Below are positions 37,482-46,368 of a DNA stretch of 64,000 nt, piece after piece. The DNA comes from Roseibium litorale. Its GTDB lineage: Bacteria > Pseudomonadota > Alphaproteobacteria > Rhizobiales > Stappiaceae. How positions within the stretch are numbered: the stretch's first letter is position 1; each line of letters starts with the position of its first letter. The notes below the pieces were generated by a model, which had not been told where the DNA came from, searched no databases, and saw only the letters and a list, made by a program, of their open reading frames with translations. Location of the stretch: NCBI RefSeq assembly GCF_014842915.1, contig NZ_JACYXI010000009.1, positions 124,001-188,000 on the forward strand. The letters run 5' to 3'. A program made the translations under genes and the position numbers.

Positions 37482-38863
37482 GTGACGAAAAGACCATGGC
37501 CGCAGGCAGTGACCGCACAAAGCTGATGGACTCGCTCCGGGCAGGACGCAAGTCCGCCCGCCAGCGGCGCCCCGAAGGCGAAGCTGGTGCAGCCAGCCCC
37601 ACCAAGCCGCCGAAAAAGAAGGCCTATGACTTCCGCCAGCTGCCGCAGGTCAAGCAGCTGCAGGTGCAGCGTGCAGCGGCCGACATGATGGGCATTGCCA
37701 ACCCATTCTTCCGTCCCCACGACGGACTGGCGGCTGGCACGACGCTCATCGACGGCGAGATCTACGACAACTTCGCCTCCTACAACTATCTGGGCCTCAA
37801 CGGGCATCCGGAAGTGAATGCGGCAGCTGAAGAGGCCATCCGCACTTTCGGAACCAGCGTTTCGGCCAGCCGGATCGTCGCGGGCGAGCGCCCGGGCCAT
37901 GCGGAGCTGGAAGCAGCGATTGCCCGCATTCACGGCGTCGAGGCCTCGATTGTCATGGTCAGCGGCCACGCGACCAATGTCACCACCATTGGCCACCTGA
38001 TGAACAAGGGTGACCTGATCCTGACCGACAGCCTGGTGCATAATTCGATTGCCGAAGGCGCGAGACTGTCCGGCGCGACCCGCATCAATTTCCCCCATGA
38101 CGATCTGGATGCACTCGAACGGCTACTGGCGGAAAACCGCCACAAGTTCGAAAACGTTCTGATTGCGGTGGAAGGGCTCTACTCCATGGACGGGGATTTC
38201 CCTGACCTGAAGCGCATTGTCCGCCTGAAGCAGAATTACGACGCCTGGCTGCTGGTGGATGAGGCCCATTCCATTGGCGTTCTCGGTGCGCGCGGACACG
38301 GCATTGCCGAGCATTTCGGCATTGATCCGGCAGAGGTCGAAATCTGGATGGGGACCCTCTCCAAGACTTTCTCCTCTTGCGGCGGCTATATCGCGGGCTC
38401 CAAGGTTCTTTGCGATTATCTGCGCGTGACCGCGCCTGGCTTCGTCTTTTCGGTCGGTCTTTCCCCCGCCCTGACGGCTGCGGCGATCAAATCTGCCGAA
38501 GTCATGGAACGGGAACCGGAGCGGGTAGCTAAGCTGCAGGCAAACGGTCAGCTGTTCCTGAAACTTGCCCGGGAAGCGGGCCTCGATACGGGCCCGAGCG
38601 CTGGCTATTCCGTGGTCCCGGTCATCGTCGGTGACAGCGTCAATGCGGCGATCCTGTCCAACACGCTGCTAAAGCGCGGCATCAACGCTCTGCCGATCAT
38701 TTTCCCGGCGGTTGCCGAAAAGTCAGCACGGATCCGCTTCTTCATCACCAGTGAGCATACGGATGAGCAGATCCGGCGCGCGGTCGGGATCACTGCTGAA
38801 GAACTGGCCAAGCTCCGGACTGGGGGAACAACCTTCGACCGGCTCAAGCAGGCCGCCAAGTAA
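37478..38863 (+). CDS. rkpG: RkpG-like alpha-oxoamine synthase (PLP-dependent)
   Basis: A 461-residue fold-type I PLP enzyme of the AONS/KBL/serine palmitoyltransferase family, which decarboxylatively joins an amino acid to an acyl thioester to give an amino ketone. After a basic N-terminus (about 60 residues) come NFASYNYLGLNGHPEV, VMVSGHATNVTTIGHL, LTDSLVHNSIAEGARLSGA, VEGLYSMDGDFPDL, the cofactor Asp261 and His264 in VDEAHSIGVLG, and the PLP Lys296 in GTLSKTFSSCGG. Its ATG overlaps the synthase stop (ATGA), so the two are made together. This favours direct capture of the acyl chain from the carrier domain. The amino acid used is unknown. Confidence 0.88.
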   Translation: MSDEKTMAAGSDRTKLMDSLRAGRKSARQRRPEGEAGAASPTKPPKKKAYDFRQLPQVKQLQVQRAAADMMGIANPFFRPHDGLAAGTTLIDGEIYDNFASYNYLGLNGHPEVNAAAEEAIRTFGTSVSASRIVAGERPGHAELEAAIARIHGVEASIVMVSGHATNVTTIGHLMNKGDLILTDSLVHNSIAEGARLSGATRINFPHDDLDALERLLAENRHKFENVLIAVEGLYSMDGDFPDLKRIVRLKQNYDAWLLVDEAHSIGVLGARGHGIAEHFGIDPAEVEIWMGTLSKTFSSCGGYIAGSKVLCDYLRVTAPGFVFSVGLSPALTAAAIKSAEVMEREPERVAKLQANGQLFLKLAREAGLDTGPSAGYSVVPVIVGDSVNAAILSNTLLKRGINALPIIFPAVAEKSARIRFFITSEHTDEQIRRAVGITAEELAKLRTGGTTFDRLKQAAK

Positions 38864-38886
38864 ACCCGGCCTTTTGAAGTTCAGAC

Positions 38887-38921
38887 CAAGAGCCGCATCT
38901 CACTCCGGAGTGCGGCTCTTG
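38887..38921. terminator. Bidirectional hairpin between convergent capsule operons
   Basis: CAAGAGCCGCA (38887-38897) pairs with TGCGGCTCTTG (38911-38921) over eleven bases, with the palindrome ACTCCGGAGT overlapping the loop side. It follows the oxoamine synthase stop on the plus strand and contains the last codons of the reductase on the minus strand. Confidence 0.65.
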
Positions 38922-39712
38922 TTGTATCTGGGGTCCGGCTCGATCTCGGCAGCAAAACCTCCCATGAAGAGGTCGCCCAGCACCGGCGGTAGCAGGTTCT
39001 GGAGCCGGATTCCCATCGCAAGCAGAAACGGAAAGGCATAGAAGGCACGGCGCGCCTCAATGGCGCGGCGCATCTTGCGTGCAGCCTTTTCCGCACTCAT
39101 CTCAAAGGGCTTTGCCCCCTTGTGGCGGGCCGACATGGGGGAGGTAACGAAGCCTGGGCATATGATCGTGACCCGGACGCCAAAAGGCTTCAGCCAGCCC
39201 CTGAGCGAATGGCCATAAGCGATCAGGGCTGCCTTGGAGGAACTGTAACTCGGCATGTCTGGCAAGGCCCGCATACCTGCCAGAGAAGCAACCAGCACGA
39301 TCTGCCCCCGCCCCCTGAGCCGCATGGCCTCGACCACGCCGGTGACCGCGTTGACCGCGCCCCGGTAGTTGATATCCAGCTGCCGGTCCGCATCCTCGTC
39401 GCTCTCGCGGCTGCGGTTCGGACCGAGGCCAGCCGTCACTCCTGCATTGGCAATGATGAGATCCACCGGGAAACGCGTGCCGAGCTCTTCCAGAAAGCCG
39501 TGCAGGGCATCCCGGTCGCGCACATCGATGACAGCGGTCTCCGCCTCCCCCCCCTTTGACCGGACAAGCCCGGCAAGAGCCTCAAGCTTGACCGCGTCAC
39601 GGGCAATCAAAGCGAGCCGGATACCGGGCGCTGCATATTCGGCCGCCAGGGCTTCGCCGATCCCGCCACTGGCACCGGTCAGAACAATGGTCTTGAAATC
39701 ACTTCCGGCCAT
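38900..39712 (-). CDS. rkpH: RkpH-like short-chain dehydrogenase/reductase
   Basis: A 270-residue classical SDR. Cofactor motif TGASGGIG (residues 12-19), NAG in LIIANAGVTAG, and catalytic Ser and YxxxK in SLAGMRALPDMPSYSSSKAAL are present. A hydrophobic C-terminal stretch (FYAFPFLLAMGIRLQNLLPPVLG) suggests membrane association, as in 3-ketosphinganine reductase-like SDRs. It is the last gene of a leftward operon with wza and two kpsS-like genes, 25 bases after the second. In rhizobia rkpH sits with rkpA and rkpG. I infer that it reduces the amino ketone made by the PKS/oxoamine synthase pair. Confidence 0.8.
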   Translation of the reverse strand: MAGSDFKTIVLTGASGGIGEALAAEYAAPGIRLALIARDAVKLEALAGLVRSKGGEAETAVIDVRDRDALHGFLEELGTRFPVDLIIANAGVTAGLGPNRSRESDEDADRQLDINYRGAVNAVTGVVEAMRLRGRGQIVLVASLAGMRALPDMPSYSSSKAALIAYGHSLRGWLKPFGVRVTIICPGFVTSPMSARHKGAKPFEMSAEKAARKMRRAIEARRAFYAFPFLLAMGIRLQNLLPPVLGDLFMGGFAAEIEPDPRYNKSRTPE

Positions 39713-39737
39713 CTATTCTGCCTCCTGCTGATTGTTT

Positions 39738-41060
39738 TTAAAGAGGAACGCCAAGAGCACGGGCAGCGTCAAGACGCGGTGGCGGTTCCACGAAAGCTCC
39801 CGGCTCATTAACGCTGAGATCGAGCACGCGCCGGGCCAGATTGTCAGCTGCCACTTGCGTACCCTGCCTGCAGTGAATGGAACCCCGGATCTGGATCGTG
39901 CCCGCGATCGCCTTCAGGTAGGCCGCAAGCAGGTCCTCATCAGGCGTTCCAGGCTCGGTCCAGAACGCATCCAGCGCGCCCTGATAGGTCAACCCGTCCA
40001 CTGAATAGTGGGCAGGTACGAGCGTCTTGACCGGCACTCCGGCCTGAATGGCTTCAAGGCCTGCCGTCGAGTTCAAGGTGACCAAACCCGCGGCCTGTTC
40101 AAACAGGCTATCAAGGCGCCCGCCGTCCAGAAACAGAACCCGGCCAGAAAGACCATGGTGTGCAGCCAGCCCCTCAACGGTCTGAGGCCAGTTCTCGAAC
40201 CCGGCGTCCAGCGGATGGGTCTTTAGAACAAGTTTGCTGTTCCGGGGTGCGGCCTTTGTGAAGGACGCAAAGACCGTATCAATCACCTCAGCGAAGCTCT
40301 TGTAAGGAGAATGGGCGCGAAGCTGGAAGTCCCCCTCCAGCTGTAGCGGCAGGACGAAATAAGGACAGCCCTCTGCCTTCAGATGCTCAATCTGGCGGGC
40401 AACAGCCTGGTTCCGCCGGCTGGCCCGGAGCATGCGCCAGCCACCCTTGATATATTCCAGAATCGGCGGATAGATCGTGTGCCGCTGGTAATGCGGATAA
40501 AGGAACCAGAGGAACTCGTTGGCGAGGTTGTAGAGCACATCCGGCACGATCTCGAGATAGGCAGACTTGGGATACGCCGGCGTGAAATCAACCTCTCCCA
40601 CCCTATCCGCGATGGCCCTGATCTGACCGGGATCGGACGGAAACCGGCTGAGCGTTGCAAGCCCTTCCCGCTCCAGACTCATCCAGCCAGAGCGCAGCAG
40701 GCCCAACTCCGTGACGAACACGCGGATGCCCCTTGCCTGCGCCGCCTCGATGGCGGCCTTGTGATAGGTCCTTTGATCCGCGTGGCAGATCAGATCGGTG
40801 ATCTGGTTGCTGTCCATGAAATCCGCAGCAAAGGCGCCAAACTGTGCCGGCTTCCCCTTATAGGAAACGCAGCCCTCGCCGTGCCAGTGCAGCCAATCGC
40901 CAAGACACAGATTGATCCGGAACACGCTGCAACCTGCGGCCTTCAACCGGCTGCCAGCCAGCCGGAAAAAAGGAGATAACGGTCCCTGGAGGAACAGGAT
41001 ACGGCGATCCTGTGTCCAGTGATCTGAAACGGATGATCCTAGCCTACGGTAGCCAGGCAT
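39738..41060 (-). CDS. KpsS-like capsular polysaccharide glycosyltransferase (copy 1)
   Basis: A 440-residue cytoplasmic protein of the Capsule_synth (KpsC/KpsS) family. The hallmark N-terminus ILFLQGPLSPFFRLAGSRL is followed by INLCLGDWLHWH, FVTELGLLRSGWMSLEREG, YFVLPLQLEGDFQLRAHSPY, LVLKTHPLDAGFENW and LVTLNSTAGLEAIQAGVPV. In group 2 capsules KpsS adds the first beta-Kdo of the linker to the lipid anchor. It overlaps the upstream copy by 17 bases. It has a single transferase module, unlike two-module KpsC. It may correspond to RkpJ/RkpI-type proteins of rhizobia. Confidence 0.82.
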   Translation of the reverse strand: MPGYRRLGSSVSDHWTQDRRILFLQGPLSPFFRLAGSRLKAAGCSVFRINLCLGDWLHWHGEGCVSYKGKPAQFGAFAADFMDSNQITDLICHADQRTYHKAAIEAAQARGIRVFVTELGLLRSGWMSLEREGLATLSRFPSDPGQIRAIADRVGEVDFTPAYPKSAYLEIVPDVLYNLANEFLWFLYPHYQRHTIYPPILEYIKGGWRMLRASRRNQAVARQIEHLKAEGCPYFVLPLQLEGDFQLRAHSPYKSFAEVIDTVFASFTKAAPRNSKLVLKTHPLDAGFENWPQTVEGLAAHHGLSGRVLFLDGGRLDSLFEQAAGLVTLNSTAGLEAIQAGVPVKTLVPAHYSVDGLTYQGALDAFWTEPGTPDEDLLAAYLKAIAGTIQIRGSIHCRQGTQVAADNLARRVLDLSVNEPGAFVEPPPRLDAARALGVPL

Positions 41061-42399
41061 GGGTCCAGCGCTCTGTCTTGACCGGATCAGCCATCTGCTC
41101 GGCGAAGGTCGTCCGGATACCTTTGTGCTGGGCCTTTTCCAGGCGCGGCGGATATGTGCACAATGCGCCAGGAAGGTTCACCCGGCCGTAGGCAAGACGG
41201 CGCGCCATGGCATAGGCGCCTGCACGGCGTCCCTTATCCGTATAGAAACAGCCCTTGACCTGAATGGTCGCAGCCAGGAGCCGTTCGAGCGCCTCCAGAA
41301 GCTCCTGATCCGGACGGCTGCCATCTCTCCAGAATTCGTCGATCGGCTTCTGGCAGGTCAGCCCTTCAATATCATACATGGCAATGCCCAGAACCTTTGT
41401 GGGGCAGCCAACGCGCAGGGAGTGAAGACCTGTGGTCGAATTGATGGTCAAGGCGCCGGCAGCATTGCGCAGCAGAATGTCGAGATTGCCACCGTCAATC
41501 AGATAGACTCGCTTCTTAACCCCATAACGGCGGGCAATCGTCTTGACGATCTTCCGCCAGGGCTCGATGCCGTTATCGAGCGGGTGAACCTTGAACACAA
41601 GGCGCGAAGCGACCGGGGCAGCCTTGGCAAATGAGCGGATGACCTCTTCAGCAGCTTCCGCGATGTGATCGAACGGCGAATTGTAGCGGAGCTGATAATC
41701 ACTCTGCAGCTGAAGCGGGAACACGTAATAGGGGCAGCCCGCCGCAATCACATCATCGATGAGATGCGCAGCGATCCGGTCACGGTTCTTGGTAAATGCC
41801 AGCCGCGACAATGCATTCAGATAATCAGCTAGCGGATGATAAAACCTGTCCCGGCGATAGCGCGGATAAAGGAGCGGGAACAACACGTTGGACATGTTGT
41901 AGACCACTTCCTGAAAGGCCTCCTGCCCAAAAGAGAACTTGTATCGCGGCACCAGATCGACCGCTGGAAGCCCTTTGGCCGCGCTCAGGATCTGCCCGGG
42001 GTCATTGGGAAAATGAGAATGGGCGGACATCCCCACCCGTTCCAGCGTGATCCAGTCAGGGCGCAGATAGCCGAATTCATAGGTTGAACAGGTCAGCCCC
42101 AGTCCCGCACCCGTTTCGGCGGCAGCCACATGATAGGGCACCCGGTCCGCATAATAAACGAGATCAGTGACACCATTCTTCTTACAGAAGTCTTCGAAAA
42201 AAGCAGGCCAAGCCTCAAGGCTGCCACGATAGTTCGTGCAGCGGTGGTCATGCCAACCGAGCCAATCGCCCGGACACAGGTTGATTCTGAGTGTCCGGCA
42301 ACCCATCAGCTCCAGCTCATCGGCCACCGTGCGCGCAAATATTCCTGGTGGCCCCTGCAGAAACAGGAAGACCTTCTTCGAAACGCCTTCTGCCGCCAT
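41044..42399 (-). CDS. KpsS-like capsular polysaccharide glycosyltransferase (copy 2)
   Basis: A 451-residue paralogue of the preceding protein with the same motifs: FLFLQGPPGIFARTVADEL, INLCPGDWLGWHDHR, TYEFGYLRPDWITLERVG, YYVFPLQLQSDYQLRYNSPF, LVFKVHPLDNGIEPW and ALTINSTTGLHSLRVGCPT. The ATG at 42399 with GGAAAG upstream is preferred; a TTG seven codons earlier is open. Two single-module paralogues in tandem suggest that each adds a different linker residue, a job that KpsS and KpsC share in E. coli. It follows wza by 51 bases. Confidence 0.82.
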   Translation of the reverse strand: MAAEGVSKKVFLFLQGPPGIFARTVADELELMGCRTLRINLCPGDWLGWHDHRCTNYRGSLEAWPAFFEDFCKKNGVTDLVYYADRVPYHVAAAETGAGLGLTCSTYEFGYLRPDWITLERVGMSAHSHFPNDPGQILSAAKGLPAVDLVPRYKFSFGQEAFQEVVYNMSNVLFPLLYPRYRRDRFYHPLADYLNALSRLAFTKNRDRIAAHLIDDVIAAGCPYYVFPLQLQSDYQLRYNSPFDHIAEAAEEVIRSFAKAAPVASRLVFKVHPLDNGIEPWRKIVKTIARRYGVKKRVYLIDGGNLDILLRNAAGALTINSTTGLHSLRVGCPTKVLGIAMYDIEGLTCQKPIDEFWRDGSRPDQELLEALERLLAATIQVKGCFYTDKGRRAGAYAMARRLAYGRVNLPGALCTYPPRLEKAQHKGIRTTFAEQMADPVKTERWTHAWLP

Positions 42400-42450
42400 C
42401 GACTTTCCAACCTCACGCAAGAGTACCAGCCTCCTGCAATACTGCTAGCC

Positions 42451-43584
42451 TTAATCGGTCAGATTGTTGACCGTTGCCACGTTGGATAACAGGGGCGCGA
42501 TGATCTGCAGGAACTTGCCGAGTTCCGCAGTGGGATGATTTGCGACGTAGAGAATGTCTTTGTCGCGCATCTCGAAGAACCGGGCGAGGAAGAAACCACT
42601 CGGGTCACGCAAATCAAGTCTATAGACCACCGGTACGGTTTGATGCGGAGACATGGACTGAGCTATCTCTGGACGCAGATTCCGTACCAGATTGGTATCT
42701 TCATAGCGGAACAGGAAGATACCCGCAGCATCTGCCTTGTTATCGTTCAGACCACCCACCGTTGCAAGTGCTTCAGCGAGCGTAACACCTTTTGTCTTGA
42801 AGGGCACAAGCTGACTGGACTTCACGGCCCCAAACGCAGAGAAGGTCCGGGGATGATGGGACAGAAGAATATTGTCACCAGGTGCAATACGGACGTTGTT
42901 TTCCGGAAAGTCGATAAGCTGTTCCAGACGGGTTGTTCCCGAGCGGTTTCCACGCTTCAGGGTAACTTCCGTCTCATAGGTCGCTTGCCGTGACCCGCCC
43001 GCAGTGGCCACGATGTCAAGCAGACGCGTATCCCTCAGAGGCAGCGGATACACGCCAGGCTTCATCACGTCACCAACAACAACGGCCGTTGCGCTCAGCT
43101 TCTCACCAAGCGTAACGAGGACCTGAGGCTCAACCGCTTTCCCGACGAGCTCCTTCTGGATTGACTGGCGAAGCGCTTCGACACTCAAACCCGCAGCCCG
43201 GACACGGCCAGCATAGGGCACAAAAATGTAGCCGGTCTCATCAATCACTGCGGGGATCTGCCCTGCCCCCCCTTTTCCGCCGGAAGAAAACAGACCGTCT
43301 TGGGAGGCTTCCCAGATGGAAACCATCAAAGTATCCCCGACGCCAAGAAGGGTGCTCGCCCCTCCGGCACCAACGCCGCGGAACTGATTGGCAAACGCCA
43401 GAGGCCGATACCCTTTGATCGCCTCGATATTCTGTTTGCTTATCGGAATAAATGTGTAGTCGCTCGCCGACGAGCCAGCTTCGACTTCGTCCGAGGTTAT
43501 GCTGATCGCAGCGGGACCTTCGCTAGGTAAAGCCCCGCAGGCACCAAGGGTCAAGCACAGCGCGGCAACAACTGAAAATCTCAT
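42451..43584 (-). CDS. Wza-like polysaccharide export outer-membrane lipoprotein
   Basis: A 377-residue exported lipoprotein. The signal peptide ends in a lipobox (LGAC, Cys16). A polysaccharide-export domain (GVGDTLMVSIWEASQDG, VIDETGYIFVPYAGRVRAAGLSVEALRQSI) is followed by SLBB-like units (VVVGDVMKPGVYPLPLRDTRLLDIVATAGG; FGAVKSSQLVPFKTKGVTLAEALATVGG). It would form the outer-membrane passage for capsule. It heads the leftward operon wza-kpsS-kpsS-SDR. No kpsM/kpsT/kpsE-type ABC exporter lies in the window, so the inner-membrane part must be elsewhere. Confidence 0.88.
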   Translation of the reverse strand: MRFSVVAALCLTLGACGALPSEGPAAISITSDEVEAGSSASDYTFIPISKQNIEAIKGYRPLAFANQFRGVGAGGASTLLGVGDTLMVSIWEASQDGLFSSGGKGGAGQIPAVIDETGYIFVPYAGRVRAAGLSVEALRQSIQKELVGKAVEPQVLVTLGEKLSATAVVVGDVMKPGVYPLPLRDTRLLDIVATAGGSRQATYETEVTLKRGNRSGTTRLEQLIDFPENNVRIAPGDNILLSHHPRTFSAFGAVKSSQLVPFKTKGVTLAEALATVGGLNDNKADAAGIFLFRYEDTNLVRNLRPEIAQSMSPHQTVPVVYRLDLRDPSGFFLARFFEMRDKDILYVANHPTAELGKFLQIIAPLLSNVATVNNLTD

Positions 43585-43844
43585 CTGAATCCCATTCCAC
43601 CAGCAATTGGCGCCTTGTTAGCACGCCCTCTGCGACCCTGTCCAAGAATGCGCACGATTTAATTGCCGTTCCTACAGCCTTGTGGTTGATCGGCCACAGT
43701 TGACGCTGAAAAGTTTAAGGAAATGCCATCATTCCGCAGTTTCGGCAGGGACTTGGCTGGAGCTGTTGAAATTTGGGATAACAGGAAACAGAAGAATCGC
43801 TTTTATCCACACAAGGCGCTTTCACGCAGAAATTAGGACAGGTC

Positions 43845-45035
43845 ATGAGCAGCACTACGCAGCCCTCAACCCCGGCAGACGGCTTTCGATCCTCAACTGG
43901 CAAGCTGAAGGATTGGCTTCTGACCAATGCTCTTCCCTGCTGGCAGGAACTTGGTCTGGACAAGAGCCACGGCGGCTTTCATGAAGCTCTTGAACTGGGT
44001 ACCGGCCATCCGGCGGACATGCCCAAGCGGGCCCGCGTTCAACCACGCCAGATCTACAGCTTCATCGAGGCCGGACGCCTTGGCTGGCAGGGCCCTTGGC
44101 AGACGATCGCGCGGCAGGGCCTTGATTGGTTCCGGGTCAGCTACCGTCTTGAAGGAGGCACCGTCGCCGCATCCGTTTCGGCTGATGGCAGCCATCAGGA
44201 CCCGGCCTTCGACCTCTACAATCAGGCTTTCGCTCTTTTTGGTCTTGGCCAGGCGGCCAGCGTCTTCGAAGACCAGAAGGAAGCGCTTCTTCAAGAGGCA
44301 AGAGACCTCCTGGCTTACCTGCGCGCTCATTACGCTCACCCTGAACGCGGTTTCCGGGAAGCAAACCCGGACAAGCTTCCCCTGTGCTCAAACCCGCATA
44401 TGCATATGTTCGAGGCCGCTCTTGCTCTCAGCGAAGTTGACCCCTCCGGCCCCTGGGCAGCCCTTGCGGATGAGATCGCCACTCTGGCCATGACCCGCTT
44501 CATTGACAAGGAGAATGGCGGGTTGCGGGAGTTCTTCGCCTTGGACTGGTCGCCGATGCCGGGAGACCTTGGCCGCGTCATGGAACCAGGCCATCAGTTC
44601 GAATGGGCATGGCTGTTGGCCAAATGGGGGGACCTCCGCAACAATTCCGAAGCCATTGCGAAAGCCCGCAGACTTTATGAAATCGGGATGACTTACGGCA
44701 TATGCCCGCAGAGACAGGTCGCGATCATGGCCCTGAACGATGACTTTTCCGTCCGCGATCCGCTCGCCCGCCTCTGGGGGCAGACCGAATGGATCAAGGC
44801 GGCGGCTCAACTCGCGGTTCAGTCAGAGGGGGAAGAGCGGGACGCTTACCTCAAGGATGCGGTTCAGGCTATCGACGCGCTCTTTGTCTACTTCGATGTG
44901 TCTCCCCGCGGCCTGTGGCGCGACAAGCTTCTGGCGGACGGAAGCTTCAAGGAAGAACCCGCTCCAGCCAGCTCCTTCTACCACATCATCTGCGCCATCG
45001 CCGAGGCGGACCGGGTAAGCTCCCTGATCAAGTGA
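43845..45035 (+). CDS. AGE-family sugar epimerase/isomerase
   Basis: A 396-residue (alpha/alpha)6-barrel protein of the N-acylglucosamine 2-epimerase / mannose isomerase family. Visible blocks are GGFHEALELGTG, RARVQPRQIYSFIEAGRLGW, QAFALFGLGQ, CSNPHMHMFEAALAL, MEPGHQFEWAWLLAKW (catalytic-region His) and FYHIICAIAEADR. Members interconvert ManNAc/GlcNAc, mannose/fructose or their 6-phosphates, or cellobiose. It is divergent from the capsule operon and could supply a mannose-type precursor to the capsule or to the neuB-like enzyme. The ATG has AGGACAGG upstream. Confidence 0.83.
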   Translation: MSSTTQPSTPADGFRSSTGKLKDWLLTNALPCWQELGLDKSHGGFHEALELGTGHPADMPKRARVQPRQIYSFIEAGRLGWQGPWQTIARQGLDWFRVSYRLEGGTVAASVSADGSHQDPAFDLYNQAFALFGLGQAASVFEDQKEALLQEARDLLAYLRAHYAHPERGFREANPDKLPLCSNPHMHMFEAALALSEVDPSGPWAALADEIATLAMTRFIDKENGGLREFFALDWSPMPGDLGRVMEPGHQFEWAWLLAKWGDLRNNSEAIAKARRLYEIGMTYGICPQRQVAIMALNDDFSVRDPLARLWGQTEWIKAAAQLAVQSEGEERDAYLKDAVQAIDALFVYFDVSPRGLWRDKLLADGSFKEEPAPASSFYHIICAIAEADRVSSLIK

Positions 45036-45141
45036 CAGGCAAGCCGCAGCGGGAAAGCGGTCGAAAGTACAGAAACAGGCTTTTCCGCAGCGGCGGCTCT
45101 TTCTATAGAGAGCACTTCAAAACCACGGCAAGGAAACTGAC

Positions 45142-46053
45142 ATGTCGGAAGCCAGGATCATTGATGGCAAGGCCGTTGCGGAATCGGTCCGCGACGAGAT
45201 CTCGGCGCGCTCCGCAGCGCTCCTCCAATCCAGCGGCATCCGGCCCGGACTGGCCGTGGTGCTGGTTGGCGAGGACCCTGCCAGCCAGGTCTATGTCCGC
45301 AACAAGGACCGGACGGCGGAAGCGTGCGGCTTTCATTCGGTCAAGCACACGCTGGCAGCCGATACGCCGGAGGCCGACGTCCTGGCGCTCGTGGACAAGC
45401 TCAACAATGATCCGGCCATTCACGGCATTCTGGTGCAGCTGCCCCTGCCCCGTCACATTGACGAAAGCAAGGTGCTGCGGCTGATCAAGCCGGAAAAGGA
45501 CGTGGACGGGTTTCATCCTGTCAATGTCGGCTTGCTCACTGCAGGCGAGCGCTCTACCGCCCTCGTTCCCTGCACCCCCGCAGGCAGCCTCGTTCTGCTG
45601 AAGCGGACACTGGGCGCAGACCTGTCCGGTATGAACGCGGTCGTTATCGGCCGCTCCAACATCGTCGGCAAACCGATGGCTAGCCTCCTGCTGCAGGAAA
45701 ACTGCACGGTCACCATCGCTCACAGCCGCACCCGGGACCTGCCGGCCGTTGTCCGGGCCGCGGATATCGTTGTGGCCGCTGTTGGCCGGCCCGAGATGGT
45801 GCGTGGCGGCTGGATCAAGCGGGGCGCAACGGTCATCGATGTCGGCATCAACCGCCTGCCCGCTCCGGAGCTCGGCGAAGGCAGGAGCCGTCTGGTGGGC
45901 GATGTTGCCTTTAAGGAAGCCGTTCAGCACGCTGGCGCCATCACCCCGGTTCCAGGTGGCGTGGGGCCAATGACCATTGCCATGCTGATGGTCAACACGC
46001 TCACAGCTGCCCGCCGGCAGCTGAACCTGCCGGAAGAAGATTCCCTTTTCTGA
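45142..46053 (+). CDS. folD: Methylenetetrahydrofolate dehydrogenase / cyclohydrolase
   Basis: A 303-residue bifunctional FolD, interconverting methylene- and 10-formyl-tetrahydrofolate with NADP+. Signature segments: [16 protein letters not shown] (catalytic Lys), [58 protein letters not shown], and [15 protein letters not shown]. Length and all motifs are normal. It follows the AGE gene by 106 bases and probably has its own promoter. Confidence 0.96.
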   Translation: MSEARIIDGKAVAESVRDEISARSAALLQSSGIRPGLAVVLVGEDPASQVYVRNKDRTAEACGFHSVKHTLAADTPEADVLALVDKLNNDPAIHGILVQLPLPRHIDESKVLRLIKPEKDVDGFHPVNVGLLTAGERSTALVPCTPAGSLVLLKRTLGADLSGMNAVVIGRSNIVGKPMASLLLQENCTVTIAHSRTRDLPAVVRAADIVVAAVGRPEMVRGGWIKRGATVIDVGINRLPAPELGEGRSRLVGDVAFKEAVQHAGAITPVPGGVGPMTIAMLMVNTLTAARRQLNLPEEDSLF

Positions 46054-46368
46054 CCCCAAATTACTGCCTGACAGCACGCTGCAGCAGGCACGGTTGTCTT
46101 GAAACCTGTTCCATGATCTACAGTTTCCTCAGGGTCTCTTAACCAAGAGGCACTAGGTTTGAACGTGGGATGGGTGCCGGGATCTGCCGGATTTCTTTGG
46201 TTTTTCCGCTTGTTTGAATGTGCGGAACGAACCTCTTTTGGCAGGCCCCTCTGTTTCGAAGCACCTCAAAACAGGCGGCAGTTTGTGAGTTGTCTACCGT
46301 CTCCTTCGCCCGGACCCAGGTCCGGCGGCCGGCAGTTTGGAGACCTCTTGCGCCCCTTGCGCAAGGGA
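46054..46368. other. Intergenic region upstream of tamA
   Basis: About 315 bases. The tamA frame remains open through the later part (to a TTG at 46159), but that translation has no signal peptide and is Pro/Arg-rich, so I regard it as untranslated leader. A small inverted repeat CTCTTAACCAAGAG lies near 46136. Confidence 0.5.
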
